DNA from: Bacteroidaceae bacterium | GTDB taxonomy: Bacteria > Bacteroidota > Bacteroidia > Bacteroidales > Bacteroidaceae | DNA length: 13,100 nt | Reading direction: 5' to 3' | Assembly: GCA_017551845.1 (NCBI GenBank) | Contig: JAFZKR010000026.1 | Location: 1 to 13,100, forward strand | In this document: piece after piece, positions 7,076 through 13,100 of the stretch | Numbering within the stretch: the stretch's first letter is position 1 | How the letters are laid out: each line of letters opens with the position of its first letter | The notes under the pieces: generated by a model | Seen by the model: the letters and a program-made list of their open reading frames with translations, nothing else | The model's database searches: none | What the model was told of the DNA's origin: nothing | Translations under genes and position numbers: made by a program

Positions 7076-7977
7076 AGTTCCTTTTCCATTGAGAGCCAGG
7101 CATAAGCAAGACGGTCCGCAATATCGGCCGATGTCATAGCTGTCTGGCTCAGTGCCCGGGCCGTCAAATCTCCGGCAAGCCCATGTATAAATACCGCAAT
7201 CCTTGCGGCTTCAGTTCCGTTGTATCCCTGTGCGAGCATGGCCAGCACTATCCCGGTCAGGACGTCGCCAGAACCGGCGGTGGCCATTCCTGCATTGCCT
7301 GTAGTGTTTATGAAGAACATCCCGTCCGGTGAGACAGTCACAGTGGGAGCACCTTTCACCACCACATTGATACCGTATTCCGATGCCAGTTCCCTTGCTT
7401 TCAATGCATATCCCGTCATATCATCGGAGCAACCGGTCAGGCGGGCAAGCTCTCCGGGGTGGGGAGTCAGCACTGAACCCTTCGGGACAAGCCCCATCAG
7501 AGTCCTGTCGGCGGCCATCATGTTCAGAGCATCGGCATCAAGTATCATAGGACGGTCTGCACGTTCCAATATGGTGCGTAGAATACCCGCCGCCTTACCG
7601 CTTGTACCTAAACCCGGACCGGCGCCTACTGCGTTGAACCGCTTCATGCAACCGTCAGGCGGTAACAGCCTTTCAGGTGAGACAGTCATTGCCTCGGGGA
7701 CGGCCGTCTGCACTATCACGTTGTTGCAGGCAGGAGTGCACACCGTTAGCAGCCCCACACCTGAGCGCAGGCAGGCTCTTGCTGACAGCACAGCCGCACC
7801 GGCCATACCTCTGCTGCCTGCATAGAGCAGCGCATGCCCGTAAGTGTTCTTATAAGACTGAGGGTCACGAGGGTGCAGCAAGTTAAGGACCGATGATGAA
7901 ACATCGGTGGACACACATCCCTTTCCGGCCTCCTTCATGAGGCTGTCGCGACGGTTGTCAACAAGCCTTGTATCCAT
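7072..7977 (-). CDS. nnrD: ADP-dependent NAD(P)H-hydrate dehydratase, stand-alone (no fused epimerase domain)
   Basis: This cytoplasmic repair enzyme dehydrates the S form of NADHX/NADPHX back to NAD(P)H using ADP. The 301-residue protein has the ribokinase-like fold marks of the family: YGHALLYAGSRGMAGAAVLS (46-65), GAGPGLGTSGKA (118-129), LDADALN (146-152), TPHPGE (171-176), TTGNAGMATAGSGDVLTG (225-242) with the expected catalytic D238, and IHGLAGD (264-270). In many bacteria, including Bacteroides as I recall, this domain is fused behind an NnrE epimerase in a protein near 500 residues. Here only about 45 residues precede it, and upstream DNA is promoter and then hpt, so the epimerase is truly absent at this locus. 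The start at 7977 fits a -7 box 32 bp upstream; Met14 is an alternative. It leads a two-gene operon with the DUF4831 gene. Confidence 0.94.
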   Translation of the reverse strand: MDTRLVDNRRDSLMKEAGKGCVSTDVSSSVLNLLHPRDPQSYKNTYGHALLYAGSRGMAGAAVLSARACLRSGVGLLTVCTPACNNVIVQTAVPEAMTVSPERLLPPDGCMKRFNAVGAGPGLGTSGKAAGILRTILERADRPMILDADALNMMAADRTLMGLVPKGSVLTPHPGELARLTGCSDDMTGYALKARELASEYGINVVVKGAPTVTVSPDGMFFINTTGNAGMATAGSGDVLTGIVLAMLAQGYNGTEAARIAVFIHGLAGDLTARALSQTAMTSADIADRLAYAWLSMEKEL

Positions 7978-8009
7978 GTTGTATGCTGCCTGTTACTGCT
8001 TCAACCTTA

Positions 8010-8017
8010 CAAAAGTA
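8010..8017 (-). promoter_or_regulatory. Candidate nnrD operon -7 element (TACTTTTG, minus strand)
   Basis: On the minus strand this octamer matches TAnnTTTG exactly and ends 32 bp before the nnrD ATG. A TTTG exists at 8048-8045 but the spacer is 27 bp, longer than the usual 19-21, so the -33 element is uncertain. Confidence 0.5.
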
Positions 8018-8091
8018 CATTTAAAACCTTTATTTGAAAAAAATCAAACCAGATAATTTGCACAGCATTCCGCTGATACACGTTTTTTTTT

Positions 8092-8099
8092 TACTTTTG
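8092..8099 (+). promoter_or_regulatory. Candidate hpt-adk-obg promoter -7 element (TACTTTTG) preceded by a T10 run
   Basis: The octamer is identical to the one facing the other way for nnrD, and ends 21 bp before the hpt ATG, so the leader would be only about 14 nt. It is the end of a run of ten T (8083-8092), so the run fills the promoter-proximal half of the -33/-7 spacer. No TTTG lies at the usual distance; the nearest (8057-8060) has a 31-bp spacer. Confidence 0.5.
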
Positions 8100-8120
8100 T
8101 AAAACTTATCGTCAAGCAGT

Positions 8121-8657
8121 ATGGAAATCATCACAGTCAAGGACAGGGAGTTCGCTCCATTCATCAGGGAAAAGGATATCCTTAAGGAGGTAAATAGAGT
8201 GGCGGGGGAGATAAACCGTGATTTCGAGGGTAAGGAGCCGCTTTTCCTTTGCATCCTCAACGGCTCGTTCATGTTCGCTGCGGACCTGTTGCGCAATATC
8301 ACCATTCCCTGTAACGTATCATTTGTCAAGCTGGCATCATATCAGGGAACTGATACTACCGGTACGGTCAAGGAGGTGATAGGCCTGAATGAGTCCCTTG
8401 AGGGCCGTCATGTGATAATCGTGGAGGATATTGTTGATACCGGTTACACCATGCGGGACATCCTGGATTCACTCTCCTCAAAGGGAGCAGCATCCGTCTC
8501 GGTATGCGCTCTTCTCTGCAAACCCGATAAACTCAAGGTGGATATCAACCTCAAGTATCTGGCCATGAGTATCCCCAACGGCTTCATCGTGGGATATGGA
8601 CTCGATTATGACGGTTTCGGAAGGAACCTGCGTGACATATACAAAATAATCAAATAG
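8121..8657 (+). CDS. hpt: Hypoxanthine (guanine) phosphoribosyltransferase
   Basis: This cytoplasmic purine-salvage enzyme joins hypoxanthine or guanine to PRPP to give IMP or GMP. The 178-residue length is normal for bacterial Hpt. The PRPP-binding signature VIIVEDIVDTGYT occupies 98-110 with the adjacent acidic pair E102/D103. The pyrophosphate loop is LNGSF (46-50). The purine-contacting C-terminal strand is FIVGYGLDYDGFGRNL (155-170). It is the first gene of an operon with adk 9 bp downstream and obg after that, and is divergent from nnrD. With the purine permease at 4586-5887 it would complete import and capture of hypoxanthine or guanine, though they are separate transcription units. 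Gene identity is secure; relative use of guanine is not determined. Confidence 0.95.
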   Translation: MEIITVKDREFAPFIREKDILKEVNRVAGEINRDFEGKEPLFLCILNGSFMFAADLLRNITIPCNVSFVKLASYQGTDTTGTVKEVIGLNESLEGRHVIIVEDIVDTGYTMRDILDSLSSKGAASVSVCALLCKPDKLKVDINLKYLAMSIPNGFIVGYGLDYDGFGRNLRDIYKIIK

Positions 8658-8666
8658 CTTTTTTCA

Positions 8667-9236
8667 ATGGACAACATCGTGATTTTCGGCGCCCCCGGTT
8701 CAGGCAAGGGTACATACAGTGCTGCCCTGGTTGAAAAATTCGGATATAACCATATCTCCACGGGCGATGTCTTGAGGGAGGAGATAAAAGCAGGCACAGA
8801 ACTCGGCAATATAGCTGAACGTTACATAGAGAATGGCCAGCTTATCCCTGATGACCTCATAATTGACATGCTTGCAAGCGTCTATGACACCATGCGTGAC
8901 GGTCCCGGCGTAATCTTCGACGGATTCCCACGTACCATAGTTCAGGCTAAGGCCCTTAAGGAGATGCTTCGTGAGCGAGGCGAGAAGATTTCGGTCACCC
9001 TTAACCTTATAGTCAGTGAGGATATCCTTATGGAACGCCTGCTTCACCGGGCCAAGATAGAAGGTCGTGCCGATGACAATGAGGAGACCATCAAGAAACG
9101 TTTCAATGTCTATTACACCCAGACTCATCCGCTTATCGAGTGGTTCAAGAAGGAAGGCGTACTCTCAGAGTTCACCTTCAAGGGTGACAAGGACAGGATG
9201 ATAAGTGAAATCATTGACAAGGTAGCCTCTATTTGA
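8667..9236 (+). CDS. adk: Adenylate kinase, short form
   Basis: It catalyses AMP + ATP to 2 ADP in the cytoplasm and sets the adenylate energy balance. The 189-residue protein has the P-loop GAPGSGKGT (8-16), the AMP-site segment [11 protein letters not shown] (29-39), the family signature FDGFPRT (84-90) and a short LID region ([13 protein letters not shown], near 133-145) with no zinc-binding cysteines, as expected for the short type. The residue after the P-loop is Tyr17, where Adk usually has Gln. It starts 9 bp after the hpt stop, and obg starts 16 bp downstream, so the three are almost surely cotranscribed. Identity is secure. Confidence 0.95.
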   Translation: MDNIVIFGAPGSGKGTYSAALVEKFGYNHISTGDVLREEIKAGTELGNIAERYIENGQLIPDDLIIDMLASVYDTMRDGPGVIFDGFPRTIVQAKALKEMLRERGEKISVTLNLIVSEDILMERLLHRAKIEGRADDNEETIKKRFNVYYTQTHPLIEWFKKEGVLSEFTFKGDKDRMISEIIDKVASI

Positions 9237-9252
9237 GCTACCTTCTTTCTGT

Positions 9253-10419
9253 ATGGCAGAGTCAAATTTCGTCGATTACGTAAAGATATTCTGCCGCTCC
9301 GGCAGAGGCGGCAGAGGCTCGGCGCACCTGCGTCATGACAAATACATTCCCAACGGCGGTCCTGACGGCGGTGACGGCGGTAAGGGCGGCAGCGTCATAC
9401 TCAAGGGTAACCGCAACTACTGGACTCTGCTTCACCTGCGTTATGAGCGTCATGCATTTGCGGAGAACGGCGGCAACGGTGGCAGCAACAAATGTTTCGG
9501 CAAGGACGGAAACGATGTGGTCATAGAGGTGCCGTGTGGTACAGTAGCTTACGATGCCGAGACAGGCGAGTACCTTTGTGACATAACCGATGACGGGCAG
9601 GAGATAGTCCTGCTCAAAGGCGGACGAGGAGGATTGGGCAACTGGCATTTCCGTTCGGCCACACGTCAGGCTCCCCGTTTCGCACAGCCCGGTGAGCCCG
9701 CATTGGAGCGCATGGTGGTCCTTGAACTCAAGCTTCTGGCCGACGTGGGCCTTGTGGGATTCCCCAATGCCGGTAAATCCACACTGCTTTCAGCCATCTC
9801 GGCCGCCAAGCCCAAGATAGCCAATTATCCCTTCACCACACTTGAACCCAATCTGGGCATAGTATCATACCGTGAGGGCAAATCATTCGTTATGGCCGAT
9901 ATCCCTGGCATCATAGAGGGTGCCAGTGAGGGCAGGGGACTCGGCCTCAGGTTCCTCCGTCACATAGAGCGCAACTCCCTGCTGCTCTTCATGATACCGG
10001 CGGACAGTGATGACATAGGCCGTGATTACCGTATCCTGCTCGGGGAGTTGGAACGATTCAATCCGGGAATGCTGGACAAACAGCGTGTACTTGCCATCAC
10101 CAAGTGTGACCTTATTGACGAGGAGCTCATGACTATGCTTGAGCCAGGACTGCCGGATATCCCTTACGTCTTTATTTCGGGTGTGAGCGGACTGGGCCTC
10201 ACCCAACTCAAGGATCTTCTGTGGAATACATTGAACAGTGAGAGCAACAGGCTTGAGGCCTCATGGAAAACCGAGCATATAGTTCACCGCTCCAAGGATG
10301 TCTCAGAGCTCCAGCGAGAGCTGAGTGCAGCCGGAGTTGATTTCGAACCGGATTATGAAGAGTTGCCCGATGAGCCGGAAGACCTGGAGATAGAGGAGTT
10401 CGAGGAGATTGAACCGTAA
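9253..10419 (+). CDS. obg: Obg/CgtA family GTPase (ribosome assembly, stress signalling)
   Basis: This essential GTPase associates with the 50S subunit and is linked in other bacteria to ribosome maturation and ppGpp-responsive growth control. The 388-residue protein has the glycine-rich Obg fold (1-160; [11 protein letters not shown] at 18-28, then [12 protein letters not shown]) followed by the G domain: G1 GFPNAGKST (169-177), G2 region YPFTTLEPN (192-200), G3 DIPG (216-219), G4 TKCD (283-286), G5 near SGVSG (309-313). G4 is TKxD, not NKxD; as I recall this is usual in Bacteroidetes Obg. The C-terminal tail from about 360 is highly acidic (Glu/Asp-rich, no OCT domain), also common in the phylum. 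It is the last gene of the hpt-adk-obg operon. Confidence 0.95.
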   Translation: MAESNFVDYVKIFCRSGRGGRGSAHLRHDKYIPNGGPDGGDGGKGGSVILKGNRNYWTLLHLRYERHAFAENGGNGGSNKCFGKDGNDVVIEVPCGTVAYDAETGEYLCDITDDGQEIVLLKGGRGGLGNWHFRSATRQAPRFAQPGEPALERMVVLELKLLADVGLVGFPNAGKSTLLSAISAAKPKIANYPFTTLEPNLGIVSYREGKSFVMADIPGIIEGASEGRGLGLRFLRHIERNSLLLFMIPADSDDIGRDYRILLGELERFNPGMLDKQRVLAITKCDLIDEELMTMLEPGLPDIPYVFISGVSGLGLTQLKDLLWNTLNSESNRLEASWKTEHIVHRSKDVSELQRELSAAGVDFEPDYEELPDEPEDLEIEEFEEIEP

Positions 10420-10454
10420 GGCTTCATCACCTTCCGGACATAAAGAAATTTTTT
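10414..10454 (+). terminator. Weak candidate terminator after obg
   Basis: A short hairpin pairs 10414-10421 with 10430-10437 (eight pairs including one T/C mismatch, 8-nt loop) and contains the obg stop codon itself. A T-rich run (10449-10454) follows only about 11 nt later, which is too far for an ideal terminator. It may instead be a processed 3' end, or may allow some read-through. Confidence 0.25.
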
Positions 10455-10476
10455 CCACATTTTTTATCATTTGATT

Positions 10477-10518
10477 TAACTTTCGTTTTGGCATATTATA
10501 TGAATAGGTGTATGAATC
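10477..10518 (+). promoter_or_regulatory. Candidate promoter region of the DUF4412-like gene
   Basis: Two weak options are visible: TAACTTTC at 10477-10484 as a -7 box, or TTTG (10487-10490), 20 bp, then TATGAATC (10511-10518). Just downstream lie a 6-bp inverted repeat TGAATC/GATTCA (10513-10518 and 10526-10531) and a tandem ATTCACT (10527-10540) in the leader. The gene's distance from obg and its own terminator argue for a separate promoter, but neither option is a clean match. Confidence 0.3.
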
Positions 10519-10562
10519 CGAATATGATTCACTATTCACTAATCTTATAAAACAAAACAAAA

Positions 10563-11231
10563 ATGAAAAAGATGTTTTTGGCAGCTGCCCTTTTGGCAGT
10601 AGTTTCTCTGGCCAATGCTCAGGCACCGGCCAATGCTCCTTACGGAGTCAAGTCAGGCGTTATCACCATGTCAATGGACATGATGGGTAACGAGATGATT
10701 ACCGAGACCTATTTTGACGACTACGGCCTCAAGACCGCTCAGGTATCTGAGGGTGGTGGCTTCGGCATGATGGGTGGCGGCCAGCAGGGCAAGACCCGCA
10801 CCATCACAGATAAGGACGGCGCTCAGATCCGCATCAACGATGCTGAGAAGACCGCTACCAAGTTCCCCGCAGGCGGTTTCGGCGGCGGTTTCGGCGGTGG
10901 CCGTAACCAGATCAACTGGAACAACCTGACTGACCAGGTCAAGAAAGAGAATAACATCAAAGAGCTCGGCAAGGAGACTGTTGCCGGTAAGGAGTGCACC
11001 AAGTATTCCATGACTATGGATATGATGGGCCAGTCAATGGAGCAGACCGTATGGATCTACAAAGGCATCATGCTCAAGAACGAGATGAACTCTGAGATGG
11101 GTACATTCGGCCAGACCTGCAAGAAGTTCGAGGAGAAGGCAGTTGACGCTTCAATGTTCACCGTTCCCGCAGGCGTGAAGGTTGAGGAGTTCGATATGTC
11201 ACAGTTCGGCGGCTTCGGCGGCGGATTCTGA
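10563..11231 (+). CDS. DUF4412-like secreted protein, Gly/Met-rich
   Basis: The protein has 222 residues. A signal peptide (MKKMFLAAALLAVVSLANAQ, cleavage near ANA-QA at 19/20) and absence of a lipobox point to a periplasmic or outer-membrane-associated protein. The segment LGKETVAGKECTKYSMT, followed by VWIYKGIMLKNE (163-174), is how I recognise the DUF4412 group, a LolA-like fold of unknown role. Glycine-rich patches interrupt it: GGGFGMMGGG (64-73), GGFGGGFGGG (104-113) and the C-terminal FGGFGGGF. Two similar segments start with SMDMMG (37-42) and TMDMMG (151-156), suggesting an internal repeat. Cys145 and Cys186 could form a disulfide. The codons look biased to a few GC-ending choices, as in well-expressed genes. 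It is monocistronic by context. The family call is moderately sure; function unknown. Confidence 0.75.
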   Translation: MKKMFLAAALLAVVSLANAQAPANAPYGVKSGVITMSMDMMGNEMITETYFDDYGLKTAQVSEGGGFGMMGGGQQGKTRTITDKDGAQIRINDAEKTATKFPAGGFGGGFGGGRNQINWNNLTDQVKKENNIKELGKETVAGKECTKYSMTMDMMGQSMEQTVWIYKGIMLKNEMNSEMGTFGQTCKKFEEKAVDASMFTVPAGVKVEEFDMSQFGGFGGGF

Positions 11232-11256
11232 TCCTGACTCAAGAACAAAGAAAAAA

Positions 11257-11289
11257 GAGGGTCGCCTTCAGGGTGGCCCTCTCTTTTTT
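11257..11289 (+). terminator. Rho-independent terminator of the DUF4412-like gene
   Basis: GAGGGTCGCC (11257-11266) pairs with GGTGGCCCTC (11272-11281), ten pairs including two G/T wobbles, around a TTCAG loop. An A-run before and TCTTTTTT after complete it. It starts 26 bp past the stop. Confidence 0.85.
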
Positions 11290-11317
11290 GCCGTTATTCC
11301 AATTAGTTGTATATTTG
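11287..11317 (+). promoter_or_regulatory. Canonical Bacteroides-type promoter TTTG-N19-TATATTTG for the TPR/HTH gene
   Basis: TTTG at 11287-11290, exactly 19 bp, then TATATTTG at 11310-11317 is a full match to the sigma-ABfr consensus. The start point would be near 11324, giving a leader of about 24 nt to the ATG at 11348. The -33 TTTG is formed by the last T residues of the upstream gene's terminator tract, so the two elements overlap. Confidence 0.75.
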
Positions 11318-11347
11318 AATCGTTCTAAAAACAAATAATGTGCATTA

Positions 11348-13099
11348 ATGGCTCTCAATAGCAACAGACAGATTGTAATAGTCATGTCACTCATGATTCT
11401 AAGCTTTGTGTCCTGCAGCCAAACTGACAGTGGAAAGGAATACAGAACTCATGTAACCACAGCATTGATGGACAGTGCGGAACAGGTCATGAATGATGAG
11501 CCGCAACGTGCTCTCGTGTTGATGGACAGCATTGACTCCCGTTCCATCCGTAGCAAAGAACGGCAGGCGCGTTATGCACTGCTCTACTCGGAAATCCTGT
11601 ACAAGAACTGGATAGAAGCACCAAGTGACTCTCTCATTATGACAGCAGTAAGACACTACTCCATAAACAAGGACAAGCTGAGCCTTTTCCGTTCGTATTA
11701 CATGCTGGGTTGCATATACTATGAGATGGGAAGAAACACCGATGCCGCAGTAGCCCTTTCGGAGGCAGAAAGGCTGGTCGGTTACGTTTATGACGGGTAC
11801 AGGTTGGGACTGCTGTATTCTATGCTTGGTGATGTGTTCTTTTACTCATACGATTTTATTCAAGCGGAAAATTATTATCAGCATGCTTTCGATTATTACG
11901 AAAAAGTCGACAAGACCTCCCACAAGAATCATGCTTTATATGGTATATGCGGGTGTATGATTCAGATGGAGAAGTACAGACAAGCTCATACACTATTGGA
12001 AGAACTGGAAGAGTGGGGAATGAACAACGGAGATATGAAGTTTGTGTCAAACTGCCTTATATGTGAAATGATTTGTTCCCTTCATTTGCTTGACATGGAA
12101 AGTGCACGGAATGAATCATCGAGATATACAAAGCTGTTTGGAGAATCGAATAATGATATTTATAAATTATCTGTTCTGGCAAAATATAGTATTCTTGACA
12201 ATCAGTTAAGCCATGCCGAACAATTAATCATTGAAGGGTGGAACAGCGCACAATCCATATCTGATTCCGTCAAGCTTTTTAATAACCAGTCATTGCTTGA
12301 TGAGCACATAGGGAGATATGATTCAGCATTGATGAACCTCAAAAAATCTATGGAGTTGCAAGACCGGCAATTGCATGGAGTACTCCGACAGCCTGTGGTG
12401 ACAGCTCAAAAAGACTATTACATAAATCTGTCAGAGACTGAATCGCTCAAATTATCCCGAAACAGGAGAACGTCTGTTCTGGTGTCACTGTCATTACTGC
12501 TGTCAGTAATTGTTGTGAGCCTATTGTTCCGTTCAAGTAAGCTCAAGTCAGAGGCAGAGAAACAGGAACTTTTGCTTACCATTAAGGAGCTGAAACTTAA
12601 TGAAAACACCAAGGATGAAATGATAAACCTCCTGCGTAGCCGAGTTAACACCTTATTCAGCCGTCCATACATAAAACTTGACCATATATTCGACAAGATA
12701 CTGGAAACTGATGAACTGATAGAATTGAAAAGTGGTGTCAAGGATGAAAATGGCAGAGAGACATTTTACAACAAGAAGATGGAGGAATTCTATAAATATA
12801 CAAAGAATGTATTTGCTGAGTTATCCTCACGGGATAACCAGAGAGAACTTGACAGAATCATCAATTCGACCTGCGGTAATCTTATGACACGGCTTTCTGA
12901 CAAGAATCTGAACCTGACTGAACGTGATTTACTGATATTGAGACTCTCCATAGTAGGCTTTTCTACAAAAACAATCAGCAAGCTCACCGGCATACAGACT
13001 AAAGCCATATACCAGCAACGCGGCAGAACCATAGATAAGATATCAGATTACTCCCAAGAATTATCGGATGAAATATCTAAGATACTGAGAATCAGTTAG
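11348..13099 (+). CDS. TPR-repeat membrane (lipo)protein with C-terminal LuxR-like helix-turn-helix, putative one-component regulator
   Basis: The protein has 583 residues. An N-terminal hydrophobic stretch (IVIVMSLMILSFVSC) ends in a lipobox-like F-V-S-C at Cys23, so it is probably lipidated; an uncleaved anchor is the alternative. Residues about 35-345 are alpha-helical with TPR-like units (LMDSAEQVMNDEPQRALVLM; MLGCIYYEMGRNTDAAVALS; HIGRYDSALMNLKKSMELQD). A membrane segment spans about 376-396, followed by a charged coiled coil (398-435) and a C-terminal HTH (523-565: NLTERDLLILRLSIVGFSTK, then TISKLTGIQTKAIYQQRGRT), patterned like LuxR/sigma-region-4 HTHs. This layout suggests periplasmic TPRs sensing a ligand or partner and a cytoplasmic DNA-binding tail. 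I know it as a common Bacteroidetes arrangement with few characterised members; its targets are unknown. The gene is visibly richer in A/T codons than its neighbours. Confidence 0.82.
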   Translation: MALNSNRQIVIVMSLMILSFVSCSQTDSGKEYRTHVTTALMDSAEQVMNDEPQRALVLMDSIDSRSIRSKERQARYALLYSEILYKNWIEAPSDSLIMTAVRHYSINKDKLSLFRSYYMLGCIYYEMGRNTDAAVALSEAERLVGYVYDGYRLGLLYSMLGDVFFYSYDFIQAENYYQHAFDYYEKVDKTSHKNHALYGICGCMIQMEKYRQAHTLLEELEEWGMNNGDMKFVSNCLICEMICSLHLLDMESARNESSRYTKLFGESNNDIYKLSVLAKYSILDNQLSHAEQLIIEGWNSAQSISDSVKLFNNQSLLDEHIGRYDSALMNLKKSMELQDRQLHGVLRQPVVTAQKDYYINLSETESLKLSRNRRTSVLVSLSLLLSVIVVSLLFRSSKLKSEAEKQELLLTIKELKLNENTKDEMINLLRSRVNTLFSRPYIKLDHIFDKILETDELIELKSGVKDENGRETFYNKKMEEFYKYTKNVFAELSSRDNQRELDRIINSTCGNLMTRLSDKNLNLTERDLLILRLSIVGFSTKTISKLTGIQTKAIYQQRGRTIDKISDYSQELSDEISKILRIS

Positions 13100-13100
13100 A

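Noticed and set aside
7220..7825. Plus-strand open frame of 201 codons opposite nnrD
   Set aside because: Antisense shadow of nnrD; low-complexity Pro/Ser/Ala translation and no promoter or domain.
9301..9400. GGCGG-rich short repeats resembling a minisatellite
   Set aside because: They encode the normal glycine-rich Obg fold, so protein sequence explains them.
10527..10540. Tandem ATTCACT repeat in the leader of the DUF4412-like gene
   Set aside because: Two 7-bp copies in A/T-rich DNA are easily due to chance; mentioned only in the promoter entry.
1..13100. CRISPR arrays, tRNA/rRNA genes, insertion sequences, defence systems
   Set aside because: No regularly spaced repeats, no cloverleaf-like or rRNA-like stretches, and no transposase, integrase, nuclease or toxin-antitoxin motifs were seen on either strand.

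Overview
This window looks like a chromosomal segment of a Bacteroidales bacterium (Bacteroides/Prevotella-like; genus not decidable from this sequence). The signs are several Bacteroidetes-restricted families (DUF5020, DUF4831, DUF4412-type secreted proteins, and a TPR/transmembrane/HTH regulatory lipoprotein), a CBM20-bearing GH77 4-alpha-glucanotransferase of the Bacteroides type, A-rich leaders without clear Shine-Dalgarno sites, and promoters matching the Bacteroides sigma-ABfr pattern TTTG-N19-21-TAnnTTTG. I see no transposase, phage gene, CRISPR array, rRNA or tRNA. No gap between genes exceeds 300 bases.

Layout. (1) Bases 1-45 are a perfect 16-bp inverted repeat that probably continues off the left edge. 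It lies just past the end of malQ, which runs on the minus strand (58-2175). (2) A 243-bp divergent promoter region (2176-2418) holds a near-perfect 25-bp palindrome. (3) A plus-strand nucleobase-uptake cassette (2419-5887) consists of a UraA/NAT-type NCS2 permease, a DUF5020 outer-membrane barrel resembling Tsx whose start overlaps the permease stop, and an AzgA/PbuG-type NCS2 purine permease. A strong terminator follows (5910-5946). (4) A minus-strand pair, nnrD (7072-7977) then a DUF4831 secreted protein (5963-7075), overlaps by 4 bp. (5) A divergent promoter region (7978-8120) leads into the plus-strand housekeeping operon hpt-adk-obg (8121-10419). (6) A secreted Gly/Met-rich DUF4412-like protein (10563-11231) has its own terminator. 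(7) A TPR/transmembrane/HTH regulator (11348-13099) is driven by a textbook promoter whose -33 element is made from the preceding terminator's T-tract. The window ends one base after its stop.

How the genes fit together. Much of the window concerns purines and pyrimidines. The 2.4-5.9 kb cassette could carry nucleobases across the outer membrane (DUF5020, inferred) and the inner membrane (two NCS2 permeases). Hpt converts hypoxanthine/guanine to IMP/GMP, Adk balances adenine nucleotides, and Obg is a GTPase tied to ribosome assembly. Salvage and uptake are in separate transcription units about 2.2 kb apart, so co-regulation is only an inference. MalQ, NnrD/DUF4831 and the two right-hand genes are functionally separate.

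Most of the window is ordinary core genome. The observations most worth a second look are the DUF5020 barrel between two nucleobase permeases, an apparent one-base homopolymer shift at the original stop of the first permease, the REP-like palindrome at the left edge, the internal duplication in the Gly/Met-rich secreted protein, and the one-component TPR-membrane-HTH regulator.
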